Positions 34,060 through 42,355 of a stretch of DNA of 64,000 nt are shown here, one piece after another; within the stretch, counting starts at the first letter, position 1, and every line of letters begins with the position of its first letter. A program made the translations under genes and the position numbers. The notes under the pieces were generated by a model. That model made no database searches. It was not told the DNA's origin and saw nothing but the letters and a program-made list of their open reading frames with translations. The stretch spans positions 1 to 64,000 of the forward strand of contig JAEDLK010000006.1 of NCBI GenBank assembly GCA_016295355.1, given 5' to 3'. Source of the DNA: Clostridiaceae bacterium. Its GTDB lineage: Bacteria; Bacillota; Clostridia; Oscillospirales; Acutalibacteraceae.

Positions 34060-34743
34060 ATGAAAAGAGGGATTGATACGGAACAGTTCTCCATGGGTGC
34101 TTTGTTCAGCGACAATCATACGATTGCGTTCGGTCTTTTTGAAGGCATGGAAAACGTTTTCGAGGTTTTGCCGAACATTGCCGAGTTTATCCGCACCTTG
34201 GGGCCGACCTTGGATCCGGCTGTCTTTGAACAGCGAGGGGAAGACATTTGGGTGGCCAAAAGTGCCAAGGTGGCGCCTTCAGCCTATCTTGGTGGGCCAT
34301 TGATTATTGATGAAGAGGCTGAGATTCGTCATTGTGCTTTTATCCGAGGCAGTGCGATTGTGGGTAAAAACTGTGTGGTCGGCAACTCCACGGAGCTTAA
34401 GAATGTGGTGTTGTTTGACCGTGTTCAGGTCCCGCATTACAACTATGTGGGTGATTCGGTGCTTGGCTACCGCGCACATATGGGGGCCGGTGCCATTACC
34501 TCCAATGTCAAGTCGGATCACTCGCCGGTGACTGTGAAGATGGACGGCCAAAAAATAGAAACCGGTATGAAAAAATTTGGGGCGATACTGGGAGATTTTG
34601 TCGAGGTCGGCTGCGGCAGTGTGCTGAACCCCGGTACGGTCATTGGTCCGTACAGCCAGATTTATCCGCTTTCTATGGTGCGTGGCTATGTGCCGGCCGA
34701 CTGCATCTATAAAAAGCAAAACGAGATTGTAAAAAAGGTTTAA
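34060..34743 (+). CDS. Left-handed beta-helix nucleotidyltransferase-like protein
   Basis: A 227-residue protein dominated by hexapeptide repeats of a left-handed beta-helix (about 65-215), as in the C-terminal half of GlmU or UDP-sugar pyrophosphorylase-related proteins: KSAKVAPSAYLGGPLIIDEEAEIRHCAFIRGSAIVGKNCVVGNSTELKN. There is no nucleotide-binding N-terminal half, so it probably acts as an acyltransferase or regulator rather than a pyrophosphorylase. The start is uncertain: ATG 34060 lacks a good ribosome site, and the next in-frame ATG is 34093. It forms an operon with the NUDIX gene 4 bases downstream. The role is not known. Confidence 0.75.
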   Translation: MKRGIDTEQFSMGALFSDNHTIAFGLFEGMENVFEVLPNIAEFIRTLGPTLDPAVFEQRGEDIWVAKSAKVAPSAYLGGPLIIDEEAEIRHCAFIRGSAIVGKNCVVGNSTELKNVVLFDRVQVPHYNYVGDSVLGYRAHMGAGAITSNVKSDHSPVTVKMDGQKIETGMKKFGAILGDFVEVGCGSVLNPGTVIGPYSQIYPLSMVRGYVPADCIYKKQNEIVKKV

Positions 34744-34747
34744 TGTG

Positions 34748-35275
34748 ATGGAAAAGTGGGATGTTTTGGACGCACAGGGGGTTACCGTCGGACGCACGGT
34801 CGTTCGGGGGCAAACAGCGCTCAAGAGCGGGGAATACCACCTGGTTGTGCATATTTGGGTCGTTTCGGACAACGGTCGATTTTTAATACAGCGCAGAAGT
34901 GATAAAAAAAGGCTGATGCCGGGAGAATGGGCGGCCATCGGGGGCAGCGCTATTTTAGGAGAAACCTCCTTTTGCGCCGCCCAACGGGAATTGCTTGAGG
35001 AAATGGGTATTCGGTTAGTCGAGCGTCGCAGTAAGTTGGTCAACCGCATTAAAAAACGCAATTCGTTTATTGATGTTTGGCTAACCAACAGTAATGTGCC
35101 GTTGTCGCAACTGACTTTGCGCCCGTCCGAGGTGGCTGCCGCCAAATGGGTGAGTAAGGATGAACTGGTCGATATGCTTCAAAGCGGTCAGTTTCATCAA
35201 TACGGAAAAGAGTATTTTGATACTCTGTTCGGATGTGTAAAGGATTTTATGTATGAGCTTGAATGTAAACGGTAA
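34748..35275 (+). CDS. NUDIX hydrolase
   Basis: A 175-residue NUDIX protein with a perfect Nudix box, GSAILGETSFCAAQRELLEEMGI (about residues 59-81). The arrangement, with an N-terminal WDVLDAQGVTVGRTVVRG strand, resembles the isopentenyl-diphosphate-isomerase-like branch. It should hydrolyse a nucleoside or sugar diphosphate; the substrate is unknown. ATG 34748 has AAGG at 9 bases; GTG 34745 is an alternative. Its end overlaps the next gene by 23 bases, indicating translational coupling. Confidence 0.9.
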   Translation: MEKWDVLDAQGVTVGRTVVRGQTALKSGEYHLVVHIWVVSDNGRFLIQRRSDKKRLMPGEWAAIGGSAILGETSFCAAQRELLEEMGIRLVERRSKLVNRIKKRNSFIDVWLTNSNVPLSQLTLRPSEVAAAKWVSKDELVDMLQSGQFHQYGKEYFDTLFGCVKDFMYELECKR

Positions 35276-36179
35276 ACAATGTCCGATTTGCCACGGATAC
35301 TTATTCGAGGAAGACGATGTTGTCTACTGCCCGATTTGCGGTGCGCCTCATCATCGGGATTGTTATAAGACTGTCGGTCATTGCGGATTTGAGTCGCTGC
35401 ACGGCACCGAGCATCAGTACGACGCCTCGGCCGACCAAAGCGAGTCAAAGGGTCAACAGGAAACTGCCGACCAAGCACCTAATCAGGTAAAGTGTCCGTC
35501 CTGTGGAACGGCCTATGCCGTAGATGAAACAAAATGTCCGGGCTGCGGAATGCCCAATTCGCTTGCCAGAATCAGTGTGATGGGCGTTGATCCGCTCGGC
35601 GGTGTTAAACGGGATGAACCGGTCGGCAAGGACGTTACAGCCGAGGAGGCGGCGCGTTTTGTCATGCTGTCTACCACTCGCTATATTCCGAAATTTTTGG
35701 CCTTCTTTAGAGGTAAGAAAACATCCTTTAATCTATGGAGCTTTTTCTTTCCGACAGCACAGTTTGCCGGACGCAAGATGTATGCGGCTTCCTTTTTGTG
35801 CGGTCTGGTGGAATTGGCCGGCCTGTTGCTCTGCTATCCGTTGTCCCTTTGGTTGGTTAATCAAAATTTAACGGGTTATCAACAGATGTATGAGGCTTTG
35901 GCTACGGCCCCTTTTGCCACGGTGGGACCGCTGTTGTATTTAACCCTCGGCGGTGCTTTTGTACTGCTTCTCTTGCGGATTATTTGCGGATTATTTGCCG
36001 ACCGTTTTTACTATCGTTATGTGCTCAATCGCCTGGAACAGATTCGCACAGTGAGCGAATCGGATGCCGACAAAAACAACAATCTGCGCCGGTTTGGCGG
36101 CTTTAACATTTTTTCGTTTATATTGGCCTTGGTGCTGTTGCAGTATCTGCCCGGCATCATTTCCTTCTTTATTCTTTAA
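35253..36179 (+). CDS. RING-like/zinc-ribbon membrane protein (DUF2628)
   Basis: A 308-residue protein with two zinc motifs: a prokaryotic RING-like finger near residues 10-43 (CPICHGYLFEEDDVVYCPICGAPHHRDCY) and a zinc ribbon near 80-100 (CPSCGTAYAVDETKCPGCG). The C-terminal half holds about three membrane helices of the DUF2628 type (about 175-200, 225-250, 285-305). Cytoplasmic fingers joined to a membrane module suggest a membrane adaptor, but no function is established. It follows the NUDIX gene by overlap. Confidence 0.85.
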   Translation: MSLNVNGKQCPICHGYLFEEDDVVYCPICGAPHHRDCYKTVGHCGFESLHGTEHQYDASADQSESKGQQETADQAPNQVKCPSCGTAYAVDETKCPGCGMPNSLARISVMGVDPLGGVKRDEPVGKDVTAEEAARFVMLSTTRYIPKFLAFFRGKKTSFNLWSFFFPTAQFAGRKMYAASFLCGLVELAGLLLCYPLSLWLVNQNLTGYQQMYEALATAPFATVGPLLYLTLGGAFVLLLLRIICGLFADRFYYRYVLNRLEQIRTVSESDADKNNNLRRFGGFNIFSFILALVLLQYLPGIISFFIL

Positions 36180-36223
36180 TACTCGACAGAAGTCTTCTGT
36201 CGGTGATGAAATGAGGTTTTGTT

Positions 36224-36568
36224 ATGATGGTTTGTCGTGTTTGCAAGACCGAAAACGATGATCGGTTTATGTACTGCAAAAACTGCGGTACACAACTGGA
36301 TAAGCCCAAGAATTACGAAGCATACGAATCGGGGCAGTTTGCCGCCCAACCGGTGAATGTGCCCAACAGAGCAACATCGCCGATTATGCCGGTGGCGCCT
36401 ACACCCGACAGAGCGATACAGGAAAACACCTTAGTGCCGGTTTATATGTCCTTACCCGATCCGATAGATCCGTCCCGTCGAAGCTTGCAACGGGTGTATG
36501 TGACAAGAAAGCAGATGCAGGCTATGGAAGCCGCCGGTATGTTTTCCTCGGATCATCAAAACGGATGA
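36224..36568 (+). CDS. Small zinc-ribbon protein
   Basis: A 114-residue protein with a short N-terminal zinc ribbon (CRVCKTENDDRFMYCKNCG, residues about 4-22) and a proline-rich tail ending in RRSLQRVYVTRKQMQAMEAAGMF. No membrane helix is seen. ATG 36224 has GAGG at 7 bases. It sits after a larger zinc-finger protein and overlaps the HAD gene by 4 bases. Function is unknown. Confidence 0.75.
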   Translation: MMVCRVCKTENDDRFMYCKNCGTQLDKPKNYEAYESGQFAAQPVNVPNRATSPIMPVAPTPDRAIQENTLVPVYMSLPDPIDPSRRSLQRVYVTRKQMQAMEAAGMFSSDHQNG

Positions 36569-37248
36569 TGGCGTCTTATACCACGCTGTTATTTGATTTG
36601 GATAACACCCTGTTGGATTTTTCAAAGGCCGAACAGACGGCAATCACCGATGTTTTTCGATTCTTCGGTCTTGACGACAGCGAGCAGGCCGTGGCGTTAT
36701 ACAGTCAAATTAACGATGATTTTTGGAAAGCCTTTGAACGGGGAGATATTTCGGCGGAAAGGATATACACCGGCCGTTTTGAACGCTTTTTTTTGGATAG
36801 CGGACAAATAGGGGATGCCGTGGCCGTGAATGACCGTTATCTTCGGGCGCTCGGCGATTATGCCTTTAAGATGCCGGGATGTGATGAAACGCTGTCGGCT
36901 CTTTTTGACAAGGGATATCGGCTGTCGATTGTCACGAACGGCGTGGCCGTCAATCAACATCGCCGTGTGGCTGATGCCGGCTTGAATCGATGGATTCGGC
37001 AGTTGTTTATTTCAGAGGAAATCGGTTCTAAAAAGCCGGATAAACTCTTTTTTGATCGTGTTTTTGAATCAATCGAGGAAAAAGACCGTTCCCGTGTGTT
37101 GCTCATTGGTGATTCGCTGACTTCGGATATCCAGGGCGGATTTAACGCCGGTATTGACACTTGCTGGTTATCGGCCAATGGATGTACGGGAGAACCGAAA
37201 CCAACCTATACTGTTCGTTCGCTTGATGAACTGTTGACCTTTTTATAA
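36565..37248 (+). CDS. HAD-family pyrimidine nucleotidase, YjjG-like
   Basis: A 227-residue HAD phosphatase with motif I FDLDNTLLD, an alpha-helical cap, and motif IV GDSLTSDIQGG. The pattern resembles YjjG-type 5'-nucleotidases, which clear non-canonical pyrimidine nucleotides in E. coli. ATG 36565 overlaps the previous stop by 4 bases (ATGA), coupling translation. The substrate is inferred from the family. Confidence 0.88.
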   Translation: MMASYTTLLFDLDNTLLDFSKAEQTAITDVFRFFGLDDSEQAVALYSQINDDFWKAFERGDISAERIYTGRFERFFLDSGQIGDAVAVNDRYLRALGDYAFKMPGCDETLSALFDKGYRLSIVTNGVAVNQHRRVADAGLNRWIRQLFISEEIGSKKPDKLFFDRVFESIEEKDRSRVLLIGDSLTSDIQGGFNAGIDTCWLSANGCTGEPKPTYTVRSLDELLTFL

Positions 37249-37268
37249 CAGCGATATGGATTCCTATT

Positions 37269-37299
37269 GACCTGTCGGGGCTATCCGACAGGTTTTTTA
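37269..37299 (+). terminator. Terminator after the HAD gene
   Basis: ACCTGTCGG and CCGACAGGT arms (37270-37278, 37285-37293) with a 6-base loop and a T run; it ends the beta-helix-to-HAD operon. Confidence 0.9.
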
Positions 37300-37429
37300 T
37301 ATGGTTTAAGGGGCAATTCGTGCTTTTGAAAGTGTGGTTGGCTTTTTGCGCTTGGTCAAAACGGGCGTCCGGTAATGACTCTGTCGATTGTTTCCAAGAA
37401 TTTCGGTCATACTATCCTTGGTGAGAAGA

Positions 37430-37837
37430 ATGAAGCATGGTCAGAAGCGCCAAGAACGCAAGAAAAGCCGGCAAGTGTGCGATAAAAAGACTTTTTGGTT
37501 AACCGGTCTGTCCGGACTTTTGGTCGGTATGATTAGCGGATTATTGGGGGCCGGAGGCGGGATGATTGCCGTTCCGGTTCTAAAAAAACTGGGTATGAAT
37601 CAAAAAACAGCACACGCCAACGCCGTGGCGGTGATTATGCCGGTGGCGGCAGTGGGGGCCATTATGTATGCCAAACACGGCTATTTGGATTGGTCGGTGG
37701 TTTGGCCGTTTTTACCGACCGGATTGGTGGGCAGTGTGACGGCGACTTGGTTGCTGAAGAAGATTTCACCGTTGTATTTACGGCTGATTTTCGGCGGTTT
37801 TATGATTTGGGCAGGCGTGCGGTTGTTCTTACGATAA
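37430..37837 (+). CDS. Half-size TauE/SafE permease, first
   Basis: A 135-residue membrane protein equal to one half of a TauE/SafE (sulfite/organosulfonate exporter) family transporter: LSGLLVGMISGLLGAGGGMIAVPVLKK, with the family glycine-rich LLGAGGGM turn, then AVIMPVAAVGAIMYAKHG. Normal members have about 250 residues with two such halves. A second half is encoded at 38252-38647, and the two may form a heterodimer. ATG 37430 has a modest GGTGAG site. Confidence 0.85.
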   Translation: MKHGQKRQERKKSRQVCDKKTFWLTGLSGLLVGMISGLLGAGGGMIAVPVLKKLGMNQKTAHANAVAVIMPVAAVGAIMYAKHGYLDWSVVWPFLPTGLVGSVTATWLLKKISPLYLRLIFGGFMIWAGVRLFLR

Positions 37838-38251
37838 GCCCATGTATGACAATCCGTTAGAAGCTACCTGAAAACTGCCCTTTAAGGCCGGTTCAAGATA
37901 GAATACCTTGGTTAGCAAAAAGGTGTTTGGACGGTGTGTGTCTGTCATAAGTCAAAGCGAGCCGAAGCCCATACGGTTTCGCTGGTCGCCATTTCTAAAC
38001 GGCTTTGCGTTCGTTTTGGCAAGGCACCGGTTTTGCTGCCGTTTTACGGCTTCATCCCGTATAGAAAATCTGCGGCGGAAGCCTCTGTCAACCTTACAAA
38101 CAGGACTTTTCTCGCTTTCACAAAACCGCAAAGTACCGTCATACGGGCGTATAACTATTGAAAAAGTGACAAGAAATAAACAAGGCTTATTGGTAAGGCG
38201 TGTGGCGTAGATTGTCTTCGGTTTAATACAGATAAAGGGAGGAAGCATTTC
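37838..38251 (+). other. 414-base gap between TauE halves, possible dispersed repeat
   Basis: No convincing gene. The middle (about 37925-38160) encodes, in one frame, arginine/phenylalanine-rich peptides of low gene quality, and its base pattern (repeated CCGTTTTACGG-like and AAACCGCAAAG segments) differs from the flanks. This looks like an intergenic repeat or element inserted between two genes meant to be adjacent. A GGGAGG site at the end belongs to the next gene. Confidence 0.4.
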
Positions 38252-38647
38252 ATGACGGTGTTGAGCTTATTGGCCGGATTTTTATCCGGCTTAATCGGCG
38301 GTATGGGACTGGGCGGCGGTGCGGTGTTGCTGATTTATCTGTCGGCCGTGTGCCGAACCGACCAACTGGTTGCGCAGGCGACTAATTTGGTCTTCTTTCT
38401 GCCCGTTGCCGCGATCAGCGTTTTTTTGTATGCCAAAAAAGGAATCATCCGCCTAAAAACGGTCTTGCCCATGGCGGTCGGCGGGGCGGCCGGGGCTGTT
38501 TTGGGCAGTCTGTTCAGTAATGTATTGGGCGGTCGCATCACGGCCAAGCTGTTTGCGACGGTGCTGTTATTGATGGGCGGACGGGAAGTTTTTTGTGCAA
38601 TAGGGTTGATTAAAAGAAAAAAATATGATACACTGAAAAAAGAATAA
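38252..38647 (+). CDS. Half-size TauE/SafE permease, second
   Basis: A 131-residue membrane protein matching the other half of a TauE/SafE transporter: GFLSGLIGGMGLGGGAVLLIYL carries the same glycine-rich turn, followed by AKKGIIRLKTVLPMAVGGAAGAVLGS. ATG 38252 follows GGGAGG. With the gene at 37430 it likely forms one transporter from two subunits. The lexA promoter starts inside its last codons. Confidence 0.85.
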   Translation: MTVLSLLAGFLSGLIGGMGLGGGAVLLIYLSAVCRTDQLVAQATNLVFFLPVAAISVFLYAKKGIIRLKTVLPMAVGGAAGAVLGSLFSNVLGGRITAKLFATVLLLMGGREVFCAIGLIKRKKYDTLKKE

Positions 38648-38653
38648 ATGTTC
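38606..38653 (+). promoter_or_regulatory. lexA promoter with a possible SOS box
   Basis: TTGATT (38606-38611), 17 bases, TACACT (38629-38634). Immediately downstream GAATAAATGTTC (38642-38653) resembles the Gram-positive LexA box GAACN4GTTC with one mismatch, which fits autoregulation. Confidence 0.55.
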
Positions 38654-38669
38654 TTTTGGGAGTGATGAT

Positions 38670-39257
38670 ATGCCGAGAGCGCAACTCAATGAACTGCAAA
38701 GCCGGGTGTATCGGTGTTTGGTACAGGCCATGGCTCAGGGATTACCGCCTACTGTACGGGAAATTTGCAGTGCTTGCTCTATTAAGTCAACCTCCACGGT
38801 GCACAGAATCTTGGATATGTTAGAGGAAAACGGGTATATCACGAGGGATGCCCATTCCTCACGTGCTATTCGAATTTGCGATATGTCGGCGGCAGCACGG
38901 GTTCCGGTGGTCGGTCGGGTCACAGCCGGTCAGCCTATTTTGGCGGTGGAGGAAATTGAGGATTATATCCCGTATCCGACCAAGGAGGCAGACGGATTGT
39001 TCGGTCTGCGTGTGCAGGGCTTTTCCATGAAAAATGCGGGCATTTTGGACGGGGATATTGTTATTGCCGATAAGAATGCTCGGTGGAAACAACACGATAT
39101 TGTCATCGGTATGGATGGCGACTGCGCCACGGTTAAGCGGTTGGAATACGAAAACGGACAGGTCGTTTTTATGCCGGAGAACCCGGATTTTGACCCGATT
39201 TATCCGCAGCAGCCGTCTATTTTGGGTAAAGTGGTGGGCTGCTACAGAAGGTATTGA
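38670..39257 (+). CDS. lexA: SOS repressor LexA
   Basis: A 195-residue LexA. The N-terminal winged helix (1-65) binds DNA, and the C-terminal S24 peptidase domain has the cleavage site Ala86-Gly87 in VTAGQP, the nucleophile Ser119 in QGFSM and the general base Lys156 in ATVKRL. RecA filaments trigger self-cleavage and induction of repair genes. ATG 38670 follows GGGAG. It precedes rnhA by 7 bases. Confidence 0.95.
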   Translation: MPRAQLNELQSRVYRCLVQAMAQGLPPTVREICSACSIKSTSTVHRILDMLEENGYITRDAHSSRAIRICDMSAAARVPVVGRVTAGQPILAVEEIEDYIPYPTKEADGLFGLRVQGFSMKNAGILDGDIVIADKNARWKQHDIVIGMDGDCATVKRLEYENGQVVFMPENPDFDPIYPQQPSILGKVVGCYRRY

Positions 39258-39264
39258 GGAACAC

Positions 39265-39711
39265 ATGAAAACAGTTGAGATTTTTACAGACGGTGCTTGC
39301 TCCGGCAATCCCGGCCCCGGTGGTTGGGGGGCGGTTTTGCGGTATGCCGGTCGGGAACGGGAACTTTCCGGCGGTGAAAAACAAACCACCAATAATCGCA
39401 TGGAGCTGACGGCTGTCATAGAAGCATTATCGGCGCTCAAGGAGCCCTGCCATGTGATTCTTACAACCGACTCACGTTATGTGGCGGACGGTATGGGCAA
39501 GGGCTGGGCGGCTGCCTGGAAGAAAAACGGATGGCGAAAGGCTGATAAAAAGCCGGCGCTTAACAGTGATTTGTGGGAACAAATGCTTGCCCTGTTCGAG
39601 CGTCATACCGTTGAGCTTAACTGGGTTAAGGGGCACGCCGGTCATCCGGAAAACGAACGATGCGACGCCTTAGCGGTGTCGGCTTATAAGAACCTGGACA
39701 GCCCATTGTGA
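39265..39711 (+). CDS. rnhA: Ribonuclease HI
   Basis: A 148-residue RNase HI that cuts RNA in RNA-DNA hybrids. The four catalytic acids are present: Asp9 ([11 protein letters not shown]), Glu47 (NRMELTA), Asp69 (TTDSRYV) and Asp134 (ERCDALA), with His124 in [13 protein letters not shown] 39265 follows AGGAA just after lexA. A longer frame that starts inside lexA is a shadow. Confidence 0.96.
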   Translation: MKTVEIFTDGACSGNPGPGGWGAVLRYAGRERELSGGEKQTTNNRMELTAVIEALSALKEPCHVILTTDSRYVADGMGKGWAAAWKKNGWRKADKKPALNSDLWEQMLALFERHTVELNWVKGHAGHPENERCDALAVSAYKNLDSPL

Positions 39712-39842
39712 AAACACTTTAGGCCTGTTAAAAAGCCATCTAATCGGCACTTTATATTTGTGGGTGGATCAATGTGGCAAACGGCTCGTTGGGTTTTGTG
39801 TGAGGCAAAGGAACAAAAAATCGCCGTGGCCCGTGAAAAGAC

Positions 39843-39871
39843 TTGATTTATCAAGTGAATTGTACTAAAAT
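39843..39871 (+). promoter_or_regulatory. Promoter of the fructose-bisphosphate aldolase gene
   Basis: TTGATT (39843-39848), 17 bases, TAAAAT (39866-39871), 32 bases before the start. Confidence 0.7.
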
Positions 39872-39903
39872 AGATAGGTAAGTATACGACAGGAGGAAAA
39901 AGT

Positions 39904-40767
39904 ATGTTAGTATCTGCAAAGGAAATGTTGACAAAGGCCAAAGCCGGTCATTATGCCGTCGGTCAGTTCAACATCAATAACTTGGAATGGACAAAGGCTA
40001 TTCTACAGACTGCACAGGAAATGAATTCCCCGGTGATTTTGGGCGTTTCCGAGGGCGCCGGCAAGTATATGGGCGGTTATACCACCATCGTCGGTATGGT
40101 CAAGGGCATGATTAACGAGTTGGGCATCACGGTGCCGGTGGCTCTGCATTTGGATCATGGTAGTTATGAAGGCGCTAAGAAGTGCATTGAGGCTGGTTTT
40201 TCTTCGATTATGTTCGACGGCTCCCATTACCCGATTGCCGAAAATGTTGAAAAGACCACCGAACTGGTCGGCATTTGTAATGAACTGGGGCTTTCTTTGG
40301 AGGCTGAGGTCGGTGCTATCGGCGGTGAAGAAGACGGCGTGGTCGGCGGCGGTGAAGTGGCCGATCCGAAGGAATGCAAGATGATTGCCGATTTGGGTGT
40401 GACCATGCTGGCCGCCGGTATCGGTAATATTCACGGTAAGTATCCGGCCAACTGGAAAGGGCTGAGCTTTGAAACGTTGGCTGAGATTCAAGAATTGACC
40501 GGCACCATGCCGCTCGTTTTGCACGGCGGTTCCGGCATCCCCGAGGAAATGGTGAAAAAGGCCATCACCTTGGGTGTATCCAAGGTTAATGTGAACACCG
40601 AATGCCAGTTGGCTTTTGCTGAGGCTACCAGAAAGTATATCGAAGCCGGCAAAGATTTAGAGGGCAAGGGCTTTGACCCGAGAAAACTGTTGGCTCCCGG
40701 CGTTGAGGCCATAAAGGCAACCGTCCGTGAGAAGATGCAGTTGTTCGGTTCTGTGGACAAGGCTTAA
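39904..40767 (+). CDS. fba: Class II fructose-1,6-bisphosphate aldolase
   Basis: A 287-residue zinc-dependent aldolase of glycolysis, splitting fructose-1,6-bisphosphate to dihydroxyacetone phosphate and glyceraldehyde-3-phosphate. Zinc-binding histidines lie in HLDHGS, NIHGKY and LHGGSG, and the Schiff-base route is absent. The Gly/Ala/Asp segment near residue 140 (GGEEDGVVGGGE) is typical. GatY/KbaY relatives are similar, but lone position and strong expression fit glycolysis. ATG 39904 follows GGAGG. Confidence 0.93.
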   Translation: MLVSAKEMLTKAKAGHYAVGQFNINNLEWTKAILQTAQEMNSPVILGVSEGAGKYMGGYTTIVGMVKGMINELGITVPVALHLDHGSYEGAKKCIEAGFSSIMFDGSHYPIAENVEKTTELVGICNELGLSLEAEVGAIGGEEDGVVGGGEVADPKECKMIADLGVTMLAAGIGNIHGKYPANWKGLSFETLAEIQELTGTMPLVLHGGSGIPEEMVKKAITLGVSKVNVNTECQLAFAEATRKYIEAGKDLEGKGFDPRKLLAPGVEAIKATVREKMQLFGSVDKA

Positions 40768-40784
40768 ATTTGCAGTAAATCAAA

Positions 40785-40816
40785 CAGAGCATCCTTTGGG
40801 TGCTCTGCTCTTTTTT
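40785..40816 (+). terminator. Terminator after fba
   Basis: CAGAGCA and TGCTCTG arms (40785-40791, 40801-40807), then CTCTTTTTT. The ribosome site of the next small gene starts directly after it. Confidence 0.8.
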
Positions 40817-40826
40817 GAGGTAAATT

Positions 40827-40997
40827 ATGGATTGCGAAACATGTTGTTACTATAGCTATGATGAGGATACAGAGGGCTCGGTTTGTGCCGCCAATATGGA
40901 CGAGGATGACTTTGTGCGGTTTTTGTCCCAAGGTCAAAAGGGCTGTCCGTATTATCGCAGGGAGGATGAATACGGCATTGTGCGTCATCAAAATTAA
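40827..40997 (+). CDS. DUF6472 family small cysteine protein
   Basis: A 56-residue protein starting MDCETCCYYSYDEDTEG, with five cysteines (CETCC, VCAAN, GCPYY) and the late CPYYRREDEYGIVRHQN that marks DUF6472, a clostridial family. Paired cysteines suggest metal or zinc binding, but the role is unknown. ATG 40827 follows GAGG at 6 bases. It lies just past the fba terminator, so its expression may rely on read-through. Confidence 0.85.
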   Translation: MDCETCCYYSYDEDTEGSVCAANMDEDDFVRFLSQGQKGCPYYRREDEYGIVRHQN

Positions 40998-41031
40998 GCA
41001 GTCTATTCGGTAAGCACTTAAAAAGGAATAG

Positions 41032-41081
41032 TAAAAGCACGGAGTGGTCATGCTTTGGCATGATGCATTCCGTGCTTTTTG
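41032..41081. terminator. Bidirectional terminator between convergent genes
   Basis: AAAAGCACGGA and TCCGTGCTTTTT arms with an inner ATGC/GCAT hairpin; A-rich and T-rich ends allow it to stop the DUF6472 transcript (plus) and the antiporter transcript (minus). Confidence 0.85.
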
Positions 41082-41108
41082 TTGGTTGCGGAATCGGCGG
41101 TTAACGGT

Positions 41109-42122
41109 TTAGACGGGAATGCCGAAGAGTTGGAGAACCGGCCGTAAGAAGAAACTAATGGTTACGATATATCCAATGTAGACGGTTAGCAAGATGATGC
41201 CCTGCGTACGGGTGAACCGGCCACGCAACAGCATGGGGATAACTGCCAGGCTGATAATGAACAGACAAATCGGCATATCTAAGATCAGGTTTTGAGGGGA
41301 AACCGGGAATTCACGGCCGGACAACAAGGAGCAAATCGGCAGAATAATGGCAATATCTATGATGTTGGCTCCAATGACATTGCCGATCGACAAGGCGGAT
41401 TGCTTTTTAACAATAGCGGTAATGGTCGTCACCAGCTCCGGTAACGAGGTACCGATGGCAACGATGGTTGCAGAGATTACGGCCGCCGGGATATGCAACA
41501 TGGTGGCGATGGCGGTCGCTTGGTCGACCAATAGATCGGCACCTATCACAATGCCGGCAACGCCCAACACAAATTTAAGAATGTTGGTCATCACGGTTTT
41601 TTTGTCGTGAGGCACCTCACTGCGGTCGGCGCTTTCAGACTGCTGTTTGGCGCTGCGAACATTCTCAATGATGAACAACAAAAAGCAGAGAAACAAGAGG
41701 ATACTGCCCACAAAGGATAACTGATTTGCACCGGGGAAGTCACCTTTGAAGCTGAATAGCCATAATAACAGCGTTACACCAATGAGCAATAGAGATTTAA
41801 AGGCGTACTGACTGCGTTTGACAACGGCCGGCAGACAGATAATAGAGATGGATAATATCAAGCCGGTGTTGGCGGTCACACTGCCGACGGCGTTGCCGGT
41901 GGCGACGGCAATATCCGCTTCACTGCCCTTGATCGCACCGAAGGCCGACACAATTAACTCCGGTAGGGTAGTGGCTACGCTGACTACCGTGGCGCCGACA
42001 ATCAATTTAGGGATGCCCGAAGCCTCGGCAATCCAAGAGGCGGCGTCCACAAAAAAGTCGCCGCCCTTAACGATTAAGACAAGACCTAAAATAAACAACA
42101 GAATAATGATAAACAGCTCCAA
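41109..42122 (-). CDS. CaCA-family cation/sodium antiporter
   Basis: A 337-residue membrane antiporter of the CaCA superfamily (YrbG type) with about ten helices and the two inverted alpha-repeats, GATVVSVATTLPELIVSAFGA...ATGNAVGSVTANTGL and SATIVAIGTSLPELVTTITAI...IGNVIGANIIDIAIILP. These normally exchange Ca2+ for Na+. TTG 42122 has GGAG 8 bases upstream; the ATG at 42221 lies within the riboswitch and is rejected. Control by a Mn2+-sensing riboswitch suggests that the physiological cargo includes Mn2+. Confidence 0.9.
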   Translation of the reverse strand: MELFIIILLFILGLVLIVKGGDFFVDAASWIAEASGIPKLIVGATVVSVATTLPELIVSAFGAIKGSEADIAVATGNAVGSVTANTGLILSISIICLPAVVKRSQYAFKSLLLIGVTLLLWLFSFKGDFPGANQLSFVGSILLFLCFLLFIIENVRSAKQQSESADRSEVPHDKKTVMTNILKFVLGVAGIVIGADLLVDQATAIATMLHIPAAVISATIVAIGTSLPELVTTITAIVKKQSALSIGNVIGANIIDIAIILPICSLLSGREFPVSPQNLILDMPICLFIISLAVIPMLLRGRFTRTQGIILLTVYIGYIVTISFFLRPVLQLFGIPV

Positions 42123-42144
42123 GCAAAACGCTCCTTTATATACA

Positions 42145-42300
42145 GAAAAAATAAAACCTCCGACACCTGTTTTGGGCGTCGAAGGTCTTGTTCCGCAAAA
42201 CCGGTTATATAACCACGGCAAAGCCGGAGAATGTTGGCTATATAATATGTTGCCGAGGAAAACCCGTCATGCAACACAAACTACTCCCCTTCGGGATGAA
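42145..42300 (-). promoter_or_regulatory. yybP-ykoY (manganese) riboswitch with terminator
   Basis: On the minus strand GAAGGGGAGTAG (from 42292) is the conserved L1 core, and CAAGACCTTCG (to 42180) the 3' strand, so CGAAGG (42293-42288) pairs with CCTTCG (42185-42180). Between them lie hairpins with AACAT, as in the L3 loop of this family. The CCTTCG strand alternatively forms a 12-bp terminator, ACCTTCGACGCC/GGTGTCGGAGGT (42186-42156), followed by a T-rich run. Mn2+ binding should favour the first pairing and switch the antiporter on. The family is established; the switch logic is inferred from the overlap. Confidence 0.85.
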
Positions 42301-42320
42301 GAACCGCATCGTATGCAAGC

Positions 42321-42349
42321 ATTATACAGTATACCGTATGAAAATGCAA
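42321..42349 (-). promoter_or_regulatory. Promoter of the riboswitch-antiporter transcript
   Basis: On the minus strand TTGCAT (42349-42344), 17 bases, TATAAT (42326-42321). Confidence 0.8.
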
Positions 42350-42355
42350 GCGCTA

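Noticed and set aside
37908-38210. 100-residue ORF between the TauE genes
   Set aside because: Arg/Phe/Ser-rich, no ribosome site, competing frames of similar length, and no recognisable fold. More likely repeat DNA.
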